Positions 21,696-33,361 of a DNA stretch of 64,000 nucleotides are shown here, in pieces. The stretch is taken from assembly GCA_015847255.1 (NCBI GenBank), contig JADLZK010007795.1, positions 88,746 to 152,745 of the forward strand. Direction: 5' to 3'. The notes beneath the pieces are model-generated. The model did no database searches, was not told the origin of the DNA, and saw only the letters and a program-made list of their open reading frames with translations. Origin of the DNA: Hyparrhenia diplandra. Taxonomy: Eukaryota > Streptophyta > Magnoliopsida > Poales > Poaceae. The stretch's first letter is position 1; every line of letters begins with the position of its first letter. Both the position numbers and the translations under genes were made by a program.

Positions 21696-23951
21696 TCATG
21701 GGTAGAGGCAGCTCCTGTACGCGGGCGCCCAGCAGTCCGGCAGGGTGGTGTCATCGTGGTATGCTTGCGAGGTCAGCGAAACAGGGACGAGACAGAGCCC
21801 TTTGCCCCTCAAGTCATGCCTATGCCCCGTCGTCCCGCTTTCCTCTTCCGCTTCCTCTTCGCCTCTGCGTCGAATGTGACCCTGAAATAAAATATCGGCA
21901 GCAGCGAGTGGTGGCCACGCACGCATTCTTGTCAATTGTTTTATTCAAAAATATATTTTATACTGTATATTTGTTGGTTTATTAGTGGTACCTTGTAGTA
22001 CGTGCTTTTCGCCATGTACGGTACACTAAACAGCTGCACAGTGGAAGAGTGGATCAGCATGGTAGTTTTAACTTTAAAAAGACAGCAATCTACTACCTGT
22101 CAGCATTACTAGACTTATCAGAAAAGAAACGGAAAGGTGGACTAGTGGCTGTGACAGTGTAATTGACCCTTTTCCCCTCTAAGTCTATCGGTGTCCGGAC
22201 TCTGGAAAAGGACAGCATGATTGTTACACAGGACAGGCAAGACTTGGGCATGACTTGGAAGTCCACTGATAAAAGGTCAATGGGGTATGCTTCACTGAAA
22301 CAAGGGCAAATGGCTGCTGGTTCAGTGTATATATTATTTTGTATGATATATTACAGTACATACATTACTATACACGGCCTATTCAGATGCTTTTCTCAGC
22401 TGCAGTATAGATGATTAAGGATCTTAGTGTGTTCTTAAACTAGTAGTAGAAAAAGTTATGTAAGACAAACATTTTAGGCATGGCACATTAGAGAGTTACC
22501 CGTATCTGCTCATGAAGAAATTTGATGTACTCGATCGTTTCAAACAGCACCGATGATGTATCAGTCTGGCAAAATGAAATGTTGTATGCGAGTTATCATC
22601 AACCAAAAGAGAAGGAACAGAAATTAATAAACCAGATTTCAGCATTTAGTTCGAAGCAAAATTTGCGGCAAGAATCTCGTGTACCTTCCCAAAAGGTGAC
22701 ACGATTTGCTGCAACGCTGTGATCTTCTCTCCAAACTTCACTTGAGGCTACGCAAGTTTGAAACAAAATCGTAAAAATGCTTGCTCAAAATTAAAGTTCC
22801 GGCCTTCATTCGCTTCGTTAGTTCATCCCCAATTTTCGCATGATTACGTACGTACAGTACCTTAGGAGGCGACGCCTTGTGAGAAGCCTCCGGCTTAGAT
22901 TTCTTCGTGTTTCCTCCAACCCTTTCCTCTGATTTCCTCCTTGTGGCTGCGCTCTTCGCAGCTCTACTTCCACTGCTGCTACTGCCCATCCCCTGCAAGA
23001 ACCAATTCGACAAATTTCACTTTTTGTGACGGTTGTGCGCATCGTAGACAACCGAGATGGTATTTTGATTTACGTATATATAAGAACGTCAAAGCTTACC
23101 GGCCTAATATCTTGCACCTGTCTGTTGCTGTTGCTGGACATGAAGTCTGCACTTGACCTATTGTCGTAGTCACTGAAAGAAGCAGCATCCGGCAAGCCCT
23201 CCACGCCGAAGGAAGACTCCAGTCTTTCAGACACCATGCCTGAATAACCCAGAGCACTCTGAAGCTCCACTCGGCTTGGGATCATTTGCGGCAGAAATGC
23301 AGCCGTGCTGAGAGCTCCAAAACCCTGCCGCTGGCTGTCGTCAGATGGTTTCTCCTCGTGGTCGTAGCATGGCATGCAGCCCATGGTGTGCTTGACTGGA
23401 GGAGCAGTACTGGCAACAGTAGAGTACGGGTCGACGCTGCCGATGCCATAGGCGGCAGCGGCGGCTGGGCCGGCCATGTTGCTGGCACCGGCGCCTAGCC
23501 CTCCGAGGTAGTCGCATGCCGCCGCGGGAACGTCGTCCTCGAACATCTCCGGCGTCACGTTCTTGGCTTCGAGCAGAGACAGGAAGTTCCCTCTGTAGCC
23601 ACTGCTCCCGTGTGGCACCATACTACTGAAAATCATGCAGAACATGTCAGCTTGTCCATCGAACAAAGAGCATCGATCGAGCTAGCAACCATGTCGATCG
23701 TATCAGGCGTGTGGGGGATGTGTACGCCGGTGTACTTACGGGGTGCTCTGGTTCCAGGCACGGTCCGGGCCGTGCTCGCTCGGCAGGCTCGGGTCGGTGA
23801 ACGTGCCGGCGTAGGAGGGGAGCCAAGAGGGGAAGGGCGTGTGCGCTTGCATCGTCTGCCGAGGAGACTCCCACATGCCGGTGGCTGGTGAAGTGGAGGA
23901 GCTGCTGCTGCGATTGCGACCGACTGGAGCTTGGTGTGCTTCTTGGGCCAT
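21696..23951 (-). CDS. Atypical bHLH transcription factor (bHLH112/bHLH123-like)
   Basis: Exons identified on the minus strand are 23740-23951, 23100-23625, 22861-22992, 22685-22747, 22500-22565 and the last exon 21696-21881. The first five join in frame to 333 aa. The HLH is at about residues 291-333: QVKFGEKITALQQIVSPFGK, then TDTSSVLFETIEYIKFLHEQI. A conserved C-terminal DLRGKGLCLVPVS follows in the last exon. These motifs place it in the plant bHLH subfamily of bHLH112/bHLH123, nuclear regulators. The usual His-Glu-Arg DNA-contact residues of the basic region are absent, as is normal for this subgroup. One short exon, which in relatives encodes an LS-x-PY motif, should lie in 21882-22499 but I could not place it. 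The reading frame at the 3' junction is therefore unresolved. The start methionine begins MAQEAHQAPVGRNRSSSS. Confidence 0.85.
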
Positions 23952-24157
23952 GAAATATACTAACGGGGAGCTAGCTAGCTAGTTGTGCCAGCGACGGTGC
24001 AGTCCTGCAGAAGATATGCCCGTGCGGCGGGCGTGCATGCGTGCGCGGCGCGCATGGAGCAGACGACACTATGGACGGAGTGGACCAGGTTGACGCAAGG
24101 CCATTTTTCTTTGTAGGTGCGCGCCGGAGGGAGCTTTTCTTTTGTCCTGTCGATCGA

Positions 24158-25842
24158 GGTGGGGCTTTCGAGGATGATATGCTGTTGTCGGCATGACGTG
24201 ATCATTTCGACAGTACCCGTGTTGAGCTTCAGGTCGATATATTGTCAGCAAACGGCACGCAATTTAGCAGAAACTATAGCAAGTTGTAGATTTCTAGAAA
24301 CGAAAAAACAGTTTCTGGCCCTGGCCTCCTTGACATTCATATCAAGACAAAAACTCTATGACCTCCTCCACATTCATATCAAGACAAAGCACAAAGAGTC
24401 TACTTAATTAAGTTCCTTAATTAAGGATCGACATTTGTGGAAGGGCATGCAATCTAGTGGTTATAAGAGTCTCAGTTGCAGCTCGATCTGGTCACTTTGA
24501 GTAGTAAGAGGCGTTCTCGTCAACACCGTGCTCCTGTGGTGACTTTGTGAGTGTGAGCGTGCATTGTGAGTGTGTCCGCATTATACTGTGTAATAAAAAA
24601 ATCAATGCTCAACTATTTTTTATTCTCAAATATGCAAAAGGTTTGCACATCATTGTATTAAGTAGAGAAAATTTTACAAACGTTGAAGTGCATGTCTGGG
24701 AAGTTTATATATTACAATTAAGCTTTGCCTCCCATTTCCACATGTCCTAGGGACTACTCGCCTACTAGACAACCCAGCCTACAAGCACCGGCCTCGGTCC
24801 ATTGGGTGGTCGTGTGCTTGATGATCGAGAAGAGACTTGGCTGACGGACGAGGCCTCATTTCTAAAGCATTACGCATTGCGCTCTTTGCTTAAAAACAAT
24901 TGTTTCCCCTAAAAGTATTGAGAACCATCTAAATAACCTCTTCGGATGGGTATTAAGGACGTTTGGTTGATGTGGCATATTGCACATATGATAAGTGGCC
25001 CGGGTCATATATTCAAAATGAGCTTCACTTGACATCTTAGTTGGGCAGATGCATCTGATACAATGTTCGCTAACACGTCATCATCAGGTGAAGAGTCGTC
25101 TCCTATGTTGAGTATGTTCTAAATTTAGGCCCATAAGGAAGGTCGGCTTCTGCCGGAGCAGAGCGGAGGCTGAAGCCAGCCCATTGGGTGCACCCTTGAG
25201 GATGCTTGGGGGTGCGGGGGGGGCAAAGCCCCCCGCGGTACGGTACATATACCCTTAGGGTTTCCACTGGAGTACCGATTCATTCATTCTCTTGTAAGCC
25301 GCCACATCGGCGTGTAATCCGACTCTTGATAATAGTGAGGTAGGGCTTTCGAGGATGATATGGTGTCATCGGCATGACGTAATCATTTCAACAGTACCCG
25401 TCTTGAGCTTCAGGTCGATGTATTGTCAGCAAACGGCACGCAGTTGAGCAGAAATTATAGCAAGTTGTAGATTTCTAGAAACAAAAAATCACGTGTATGG
25501 TCCTGGCCTCCTTGACATTCATATCAAGACAAAGACTCTATGACCTCCTCGACATTCATATCAAGAAAAAAGCACAAAAAGAGTCTACTTAAGTCTCTTA
25601 ATTAACGATCAACATCTGCGGAAGGGCCTGTAATCTAGTAGTTATAAGAGTTTTAGTAGCAGCTTGATCTTTGGTCGCTTTGACTAGTAAGCGACATTCT
25701 TGTCAACACGAGGCACCTGTGGTGACATTCTGGTTGTGCGTGCGTTGTGAGTATTTGTATTTTAATGTGTAATTGAAAAAAAATCAACGTTCAACTATTT
25801 TTTTCTTCCCAAATATGCAAAAGGTTTGCGCAAAATCGCCGA
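24158..25842 (+). repeat. Direct duplication of a ~500-bp segment upstream of the bHLH gene
   Basis: 24158-24660 and 25338-25842 are homologous in direct orientation. Shared words include GGGCTTTCGAGGATGATATG, GTCAGCAAACGGCACGCA, TAGCAAGTTGTAGATTTCTAG and CATTCATATCAAGACAAA. The DNA between them (24661-25337) ends with GCAAAGCCCCCCGCGGTACG, TACATATACCCTTAG and CATTCTCTTGTAAGCCGCCAC, which look like the end of an LTR. The family was not identified. A tRNA-like SINE-style motif (CTAGTGGTTATAAGAG) is present in both copies. Confidence 0.7.
24358..25257 (+). repeat. Left arm of a ~0.9-kb inverted repeat
   Basis: The reverse complement of 29967-30829 aligns along this entire segment. Matching parts include GACAAAGCACAAAGAG, TTGCACATCATTGTATTAAG, GACAACCCAGCCTACAAGC, CAATTGTTTCCCCTAAAAG and the G-run/CAAAGCCCC end. 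Similarity is high with small indels. The arms are about 4.7 kb apart. Confidence 0.8.
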
Positions 25843-27610
25843 AGCGCAAGTCTGCAACCTCTAGGCACAAGGTGGACAAACGACTTGTTGGAAAATGCCA
25901 AAGCCAAGGGATGTTTAGATGGAAAAATAGCAAATGGTTATGGTGATGAATAAGCTAATTAATGGTCCATGCATGTGAAAGGTACCTGAAGAAAATGCTA
26001 CCAGTAGGATCTCTCGCGATGTCCCTTGTCGATCCATCGCCCACGCGCATGCATGTTTCTATGCAAGCACGCGCGTGCTCTCGCGGTCTCGCCAACCGCA
26101 CATACTACAAACTACCACAAGCATATTTCGCTAGGAAGAGAAACATACATGTCTCAACCTCTCAGCTTGTCGACACTCGACAGTTAGGAGACATGTATCA
26201 TTGTAGCGTTACAATGAACAAACAACGATAAAATGAAGTGATAAGGCTACAACTTGCTATTAGTAGTATAAACAGTTGACGAGTGCCCTCCTTTTTTGTA
26301 AAGAAAAAGAACCCATATATACATGTACCGGAATGCATGATCGATCTGTCTTTTAGAAGGAAAAAGGTTGCTATTACTATACCATAATCACATTACCTTC
26401 ACAAGTGGAGGGGACACGCAATTTCGAGTCATATATAACAACAATCTGGACCACCCGTGCCCTTCATCAAGATTAAATAGTAGCATAATTCTCATTACGA
26501 AATGATGACACCGGCATCTAAACTAGGGATAGGATATTCTCTCGGACAAGACGGAACAGTGCACCTTCAGTGGGTCGGTGCAAAGCTGTGGTTACGTATA
26601 TTGGTCTGTGGGGGCACATGCATCTGTTGTTGAGTCATACTGTGGAAAAGTGCAGCCTGCACAGGTACAAAGACGGAAAGACCTTACCATTGTGGCCGTG
26701 ACGTCGCGTTGGTGCGCTAGAGAGAGGTTTCAAAGGCTGCAATCAAGCGCTTCTAGCTAGCCTAGCGCGTAGGATGTGCATCAGTGAGTGCAATGAAAGG
26801 AGTGCCTGAACATGCCGTAGCAACTGGAGAACTGTTTAACTTGGACTTCGAGCTCTGCAACCGAAACCACGAAGGAAAAAGAACAATGTAAGTAGAAAAC
26901 CGTTCCACCAGCGAGTAATTAAAAATGAACACAACTCAACCGATCAAATTTCTATGATGACTTTTTAGACTAATTCATCGACTTGACATGGGTGTCCGCA
27001 TTTTATTTTATATGTATTCTAAGATTTAAGATGCTATTTTTTTAGTGTTAGACAGCATGTCTGTTAACAATAAAGATCTACGATGATTTCATAAATCTCA
27101 TCAATGTCGGTGTGCTAGTCTTTCATATGTGTTTATAGGAGAATTTTATTATCTAATGTCTTTTAGATGTGTTCATATAAGTTATTTTAATTTAATATAG
27201 TTGTGCTTAGTATGATTTTATAATCTATAGGATATTAATATGTATATATGATAACAATTTGTTATATTCACTCTCTTAAATGTAAGCACAATTTTTTGGT
27301 GCCACATGTTGGGGGGGGCATGGCCCTTGCCAGCCACCACTGCCACCAGCAGGTCAACTTCAGAAGGGGACGACAAAATGTTGTAATTTGCATGACGTCA
27401 CGACAAAAAGAAATGTACGTGCAGCATTGACGAAATGGAAACACAAGTATATAGCTTTCACCAAGTAATTTTCACTAGAACTCCTAATAATTTTAGGTTT
27501 TAAAGTGTAAAACAAGTTTAACATAACGGGCAGCAAGAGACTGTAACGTATTATCATTAAGTCATGAAGTCATGATAGAGTTCCAAGACTATATAATAGG
27601 CAGCAAGCCT

Positions 27611-27697
27611 AACTTTTTTTTACGGAAACAGGAGGGGTTTGCACTCCTACAATGCTTTATTAATAAAATAAAACAAACAGTTCTGAAAAGAAATACA
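27611..27697 (-). mobile_element. 87-bp LINE 3' tail, minus orientation, 11-bp target duplication
   Basis: GCAGCAAGCCT flanks the insertion (27600-27610 and 27698-27708). The insert begins AAC, then a T run, then ACGGAAACAGGAGGG and CACTCCTACAATGCTTTATT. This is the usual antisense look of a grass LINE 3' end with its poly(A) tail. Confidence 0.7.
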
Positions 27698-28595
27698 GCA
27701 GCAAGCCTGTAAACTTATTATCGCCTTTGCACGGTAGCCTTTATTTTAAATTTCTAACTTTCCAATCTTTGAAAATCCATTGGACCAGCACGAATTCTAT
27801 CTATAGCGTTTGCAGCTAAATAGCAAACATTTGCAAAAGTGATAACCTCTAACAGAAATTCAATGATAGAGTATCTTGTTTCCAATTCTCAGAGGAAGCA
27901 ATGGACTTGCAACACTGGCTCCCCTGCGTCTAGTAGCTAACATAACACATGTTTTTCCACCGTAACTCTTTACAAAAGCATTTCACCTAGTACCATATAG
28001 AATTACAAACATTGGTGCCCTGATTAAATTAAGAAGTTGGACGAGATGAACCTTTTATTGTGATTCTATAAATTATCACCATCAGCCACCAGAGATCGGT
28101 ACGTTTTGAATATAATCTTCATCAAAAGGGAACATTGGGAAATGCAACATACTATTTCATAATGTATTTGTGTAATTGCTAATTAGACGAAAGACCATCT
28201 TGGAAGGTAGCAAACAGTTACTGTGATGCTCATTTGTATCAAGCTCCCAGGAAAGTTGTGGCACTAAATGATGCCTGATGAAATATCAACTGAAATCCAG
28301 AACCAGAGATTTTAGTAAGGCCTTTACAAGAGATTAAAAGAACTATCTTAAGGTCTGGTTTAGATGCCTTCAAAATTCCAAAGCTTTTTAAAAGTGGGCC
28401 ACTTTTTGAAATTTTGGAACTAAACAGGTTTTTGTAAAATTTGAATATAAATTTATATAGGAATGTAACAATTTACAAGCAGCCAGCTCGGTGGGAGAGA
28501 AATTGACAAGCCATTACACTAGCCCATATTGGGCCTTCTAGGGGGAGTTGCCCATATAAATATGGGCTCCCCCCACACTAATTGTGATACACACT

Positions 28596-28703
28596 TTTTT
28601 TAAACCACGCCGTTGCGCGTTTTTCATTAAGCAGAGGTAGTTCAAACAAAGTCGATGCCATAGTAACCACATAGTTACCAGGGCTAGCCCTACAACTACT
28701 TGA
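28596..28703 (-). mobile_element. 108-bp LINE 3' tail, minus orientation, 17-bp target duplication
   Basis: TAATTGTGATACACACT is repeated at 28579-28595 and 28704-28720. The insert starts with a T run and continues AAACCACGCCGTTGCGCG, TTTTTCATTAAGCAGAGG and CTACAACTACT, a typical LINE 3' end read antisense. The 17-bp perfect duplication makes the insertion certain; family assignment is by sequence style. Confidence 0.8.
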
Positions 28704-29149
28704 TAATTGTGATACACACTGATAGTTTAAAAAACAACACATGGGTCTATGATATATTTAAGATCCAATCTTATGAAAATACCCGGATATTTAGTATCCA
28801 CATCAACAATGCAATCCACCTAATAGCTTTCATGCCTTTAAGTTGTAAAAAAAAAAAACTATGGAATACAATCATAAATAAACAAAATGTAACTTTGTAA
28901 AGGAAACAAGACAAGTCACGAGAGGACAATTCACCAATACCTATCACTCATGCTGAGCATCAAAGTAGAGTAAAAGCTAGTTTGCCCTTTTAGAAACTTT
29001 GCATTCAGTGGAATAACCATTATCCCTTCAGGGTAAAAGGAGTGAAGACTAGTGCTAAAGTTCACAAGCTTGGTGGATGGAAATAGCTGAAAGTAAGATG
29101 ATGAAATAAATCAGAATAGTATTCATTCATTCAATCCAGAACCATGGGT

Positions 29150-29770
29150 CGTCGGACCGACTTCAACTTGATCTACCGTTCTCTGACAAAAAACAATCCC
29201 AAAGTCGATAGGGTGATAATGAGCAGCCTAGCTTTTACTTGCCTATAGGGTCTTTTGCTCGGCGTCTTGGGAGTTGGGAGGAGCTCTTTTTGGACACCCT
29301 ATTGCAGAGCACGACAGCTGGAATATCTTACCATTTTCCGCTGACTCTGGGTCTCAGAGATAACGCCCGAGAGACTCAGTGTTTCCACTCTGAATGCTAC
29401 TGACCGGACATGGGTGGCGACTGTGGACTCTACATGCCCCTTGGAACGCCTGGCTGCAAGTTCAAGAACCTCACCCGTGCCCTTCAGTCATGGAGTTAGC
29501 AGTCTGTTGGTAATATCACTGTGAAGTTACATCAAGCACGGGAATTGCCTCCACGGAGCACTGGCTGTGCCGCCGGCTTAAACTGCATTGCCTCGCACTT
29601 GCCTCCTTGCAGCGCACCATTACCCGTACACGATCCTCCATGATTTGGGCTTCGGGAAGGGGATGCCAACTAAGAACTATGATGCCAACAGGGAGTTCTT
29701 TCACATAGAAGAGAATTGCTACAGGTAGGCCCAATTGATTCATATCCACAACTTGCTTGTTGCCTCTAAG
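29150..29770 (+). pseudogene. Degenerate LINE (L1-type) fragment, endonuclease to linker region
   Basis: Plus-strand translation gives DFNLIYRSLTKNNPKVDRV near 29160. Farther on it gives KFKNLTRALQSWS, SVGNITVKLHQARELP and RLKLHCLALASLQRTI (about 29455-29620), ending near MIWxREGDAN. These resemble the segment between the endonuclease and reverse transcriptase domains of grass LINEs. Frameshifts and stops interrupt it throughout, and no reverse transcriptase core (YADD) is seen. Confidence 0.7.
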
Positions 29771-29966
29771 AAAAAACCTGGACAAATTCAATGACAAATC
29801 AATATATAAAAGCAACACAAGCATAAATTTCCAAAAACCCTTTCGATCAGAATGGTATTTGCTTCTTCTGTAGTTGATATCCATGACAAACCCAAACAAA
29901 GGCTCAGAGTTACCACTAGAAGAAAAAGAACACAGTTGCTACTCAATTTTACATTCTGGTCTCCAT

Positions 29967-30829
29967 TAAGGATATATGTACAGTCGCAGCGGGGCTTTGC
30001 CCCCCCCCCCCCCCGGCACCCCCCAAACATCCTCAGGGGTGCGCCCGATGGGCCAGCTTTTGCTGGTGAATTTGGAACATACTCAACAAAGGAGACGACT
30101 CTTCACCTGGACGGCTCTTCAACAGAGCGTAATGCGCAGATGCATCTGCCCAGCTAAGATGGCAAGTGAAGCTCATTTTGAATATATGACCTGGGCCACT
30201 TATCATCTGTCCAATATGCCACATCAACCAAACGTCCTTAATACCCATCCAAAGAGGTTATTTTGATGGTTCTCAATACTTTTAGGGGAAACAATTGTTT
30301 TTAAGCAAAGAGCGTAATGCGCAATGCTTTAGAAATGAGGCCTCGTCCGTCAGCCAATTCCCCTCTCGATCATCAAGCACACGACCACCCAATGGACCGA
30401 GGCCGGTGCTTGTAGGCTGGGTTGTCTAGTATGTGAGTAGTCCCTAGGACATGTGGAAATGGGAGGCAAAGCTTAATTGTAATATATAAACTTCCCAGAC
30501 ATGTGCTTCAACTATTGTAAAAATTTCTCTACTTAATACAATGATGTGCAAACCTTTTGTATATTTGAGAAGAAAAAATAGTAGAACATTGATTTTTTTA
30601 ATTACACTGTTCAATGCAGACACACTCACAACGCATGCACACACACACAAAGTCACCACGGGTGCATGGTGTTCACGAAAACGTCTCTTACTCGACCAGA
30701 TCGAGCTGCTACTGAGACTCTTATAACCACTAAATTACATGCCCTTCCGCAAACGGTGATCCTTATTTAAGGAACTTAATTAAGTAAACTCTTTGTGCTT
30801 TGTCTTGATATGAATGTCGAGGTGGTCAT
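29967..30829 (-). repeat. Right arm of the ~0.9-kb inverted repeat
   Basis: Reverse-complement partner of 24358-25257. It includes a run of C residues (30000-30015) next to GGGCTTTGC that matches the G run and GCAAAGCCCC of the left arm. It stops at GGTCAT near 30829. The outer direct-repeat part present on the left (24158-24357) is absent here. Confidence 0.8.
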
Positions 30830-30830
30830 A

Positions 30831-32985
30831 TCATAATGTAGTGGAAGGAGTCCCTCTGCCTTCCTTTCCATCTACACGAAGAGGAAGAGTCGCAAAAAAA
30901 GGACTCAGAGCGGCAGCCGGCGGGAGCTTCACCATCCACATCAGGTAAGGGTTTTACCCAAACTCAACCCCGCATCAAATTCCACAAATTGATTTTGATC
31001 TCTCGTTGGCACCGAGCAAGCAAGCTGTGAAGTTGATTTTTTCCCCTATGCAATATGCATAACCTTTTTTTGTAGATTAGTGGTTTGGATATTTTGAACC
31101 ATTGAAGACGAGGGGGATGCTGTCCTGCTATTCATCACGATGTGTAGCAGATTGATCCATTGGGCCCTTTTAATTTTTTTAATCAATCTATCAAACTTCC
31201 TTGAGATCACGATGGCTGGTGGTTCAGGTAGGAAATTAGTGTTCTTTTCATTTTCTCTCTGCAAATGTGTTGTAACTGTAATTTCTTCTTAATTTAACTA
31301 ATTATACAAGCTCAGGTAGTAGGAATTTGATGGAACGTTTCTTGAAAAGAAAATTAACAGCAGCAACCACTGATGAAGGGACTTCGCATACTCGGCCTTC
31401 TTTGATATCGTCAGCAAAAGATGTTAATTTAGATTAACTTCCTTATGATCCGGCTAATAGGAAGAGAATAATAGAATATCCCGGCCTTAAGCTACAAGAA
31501 GAGATAAGGAGAAGATATTTGGTTAGAGGTCCTTAATCAATTGTTTTTGCTCTCGACAAGCAGCAAGATGTCCGAGCAAAAACACAGCACTATCTAGTCA
31601 ACACTTTTCAGGCCACATTGCCACATAATCCTGGTGGTATTCTCTTAATTGACACAGAAAGAGGGCAGAACAAGTTTAATAACAGAATAACAGGTGCGAG
31701 AATCCTTATGCTTACTGGTTACTACTCGTACAAATATGCATAAGGAAAATGCTTGATCAGTACTTCGACTACTAAACAACATGCCATGGAGGATCTTAAT
31801 TCCCCAAATATATCATCTGCAATACACTGAGCAATACAGCTGCAAGCAACAGCAACGAGGGGACCTGTCAAAACGAGAAAGGATATCAGGCCACATTCAG
31901 CTTAACACTGTAACAGTAAGAGAAATAACTATTATATAATTCATACATAAGCTGCTTTGCATGCCAATAAAGCAATACGATGAGAAGTTAATAGCCATAA
32001 TTTGTTAACAACTTGAAGCTGAAGGATACGGTCAAAGAACCCTAGTGTTTCTGTTCTCCACAAAGTTGACTTAGGATAGATTTCAAAGAGAGGAAGTAAT
32101 AAAAATAATGAAGAGTCAAAAATATTGACCCTGAACCCAAATGTGGTGTCAGTATTGAACCAATTCAATAACATGGTTCATATACAGCACCTAGAACAAA
32201 TAATCGTAAGGAGCATACGGGAGGTTCCATCCTCCATGTAGAGTTAGATTACTAGATTAGCAACTCTGTATTCTGAATTCCTGATACACAGGTATGTGTC
32301 CACTGTGATGCATCAAAAACATCTGACCTGTTTGGTCAAGAAGCTATCACCAAAGATTGACCAAATCTATGCAGTATAGGATCCAATACATTATACATCT
32401 TTCTTGTGTTCATTAGCAGCAAAGATAACACAATTAAGCCATATGGCCATTGCTAAAATCATTACAGCTAACCTAAAAGGCCATTGATTTTCCTTTTTTT
32501 CTTACCAAATATTTTCACCAACATTACAACGTATATGGCTTAATCCACTTATTCCTTGAGTCACGTTGTTGCAAAAACAGGAATAGCAGTCTGAAATCCA
32601 AAGTGTCCCTCAACATCATGCTCAAATATTGGTTGTGAATAACTTTTGCCATACCAGTGATGTCAGAATTTGTAAAATTGTATATTGCACAGAGCAGATT
32701 CTGTACCAATAAGGCTGCAATGTACATTGATGAACACTGAACTGTTAGTAAGATGACCTGCAGTCGATCATGTGCAGCTCTAGTGCGCCAAGACAATATT
32801 TGGCCATGACCAAAACCAGGGCATTGCCAGATTCACAAGAGGGTGGCAGCAACAAGCAACTCAAATCGAATCACTCAACAGGAAATTGAACAGGTACCTA
32901 GATCAACTCAGACAAAGCAATCTAAGTAGTCGATTATCTGATCCGGACGAGACAAAAACCCTAGCACATATTACAGCGCCTCACC
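30831..32985. other. Intergenic with a broken TTF/hAT-type gene
   Basis: Apart from the pseudogene at 31212-31545, this stretch shows only short open frames and no recognisable element. 31550-31700 has a short plus-strand open run (QQDVRAKTQHYLVNTF) that I could not assign. 32180-32985 is AT-rich and is the 3' side of the small minus-strand gene. Confidence 0.55.
31212..31545 (+). pseudogene. Truncated TTF-type zinc finger / hAT transposase-like gene
   Basis: A first exon MAGGS ends at a GTAGGAAAT donor near 31227. A second begins after CTCAG at 31316 and reads SRNLMERFLKRKLTAATT. After a TAA at 31435-31437 the frame continues LPYDPANRKRIIEYPGLKLQ and EEIRRRYLVRGP. This is the conserved N-terminal segment of plant TTF-type zinc-finger proteins (MYM-type, hAT-transposase derived), which normally continues RGPCQP and a long C-terminal hAT region. 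Here the sequence breaks off after RGP. The retained intron argues against a processed copy. Confidence 0.7.
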
Positions 32986-33361
32986 TCACTTGCAGTAGCG
33001 GTCGGCCTTCTTGCGGACGCGGTCGTCAAGGGCCTCCTCGACGGTGCGGTTCCGGGCGGCGGCGCGGGCGGCGTTGGCGGGGTCGTACCCGAACTTCCTC
33101 GACTCCACTGGGAAGATTTCCTCATACTTCATCTTCTTCGCCGCGTCGATGGTGTAGTCGTCGCCGGTGCCGCTGGCGGCGGCGGCACCTCCTCCGCCTT
33201 CAGCTCCCTCCGTGGCCGCGGCCGCGGCCTCGACGTCGCCGTCGGCGGGGGCATCGGAGGCGGGCTTCTTATTCTTCTTGTGCTTCTTTGGCTTGTGGAT
33301 GGAGGCGGCCTCGCCGGAAGACGAGGCGGCCGGGCTTGGCTTTCTTGTACGCGTCCGACAT
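32986..33361 (-). CDS. Small conserved lysine-rich plant protein, apparent frameshift near the N-terminus
   Basis: From the ATG at 33361 the frame reads MSDAYKKAKPGRLVF and then loses sense. The next frame gives GEAASIHKPKKHKKNKKPA, an Ala/Gly-rich middle, and a strongly conserved-looking end KYEEIFPVESRKFGYDPANA, then RTVEEALDDRVRKKADRYCK before TGA. The interval is 376 bp, not a multiple of three. Either a few bases (for example the AAGGG of a putative KGGEAAS) are missing, or translation starts at another site. An in-frame start at 33441 would give 151 aa, but with an unlikely N-terminus. The lysine-rich stretch suggests a nuclear or nucleolar protein; the function is unknown. The gene is divergent from CHR19, about 1.6 kb away. 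Confidence 0.7.

Larger units (their letters stand above)
25843..29140. other. Spacer of the inverted repeat: no gene, degenerate repeats
   Basis: AT-rich DNA without a recognisable gene. It contains two short LINE-tail insertions (separate entries) and a GGGGGGGCATGGCCC stretch near 27311. A partial element near 28355-28440 is bounded by TCTGGTTTAGATGCC and GGAACTAAACAGG. A strong palindrome at 28541-28574 (GGGGGAGTTGCCCATAT / TATGGGCTCCCCCC) could form a hairpin. Confidence 0.55.

Noticed and set aside
28541..28574. Strong hairpin considered as a microRNA precursor
   Set aside because: The stem is short and the loop tiny, with no known miRNA sequence. Its position beside repeat remnants suggests an element end.
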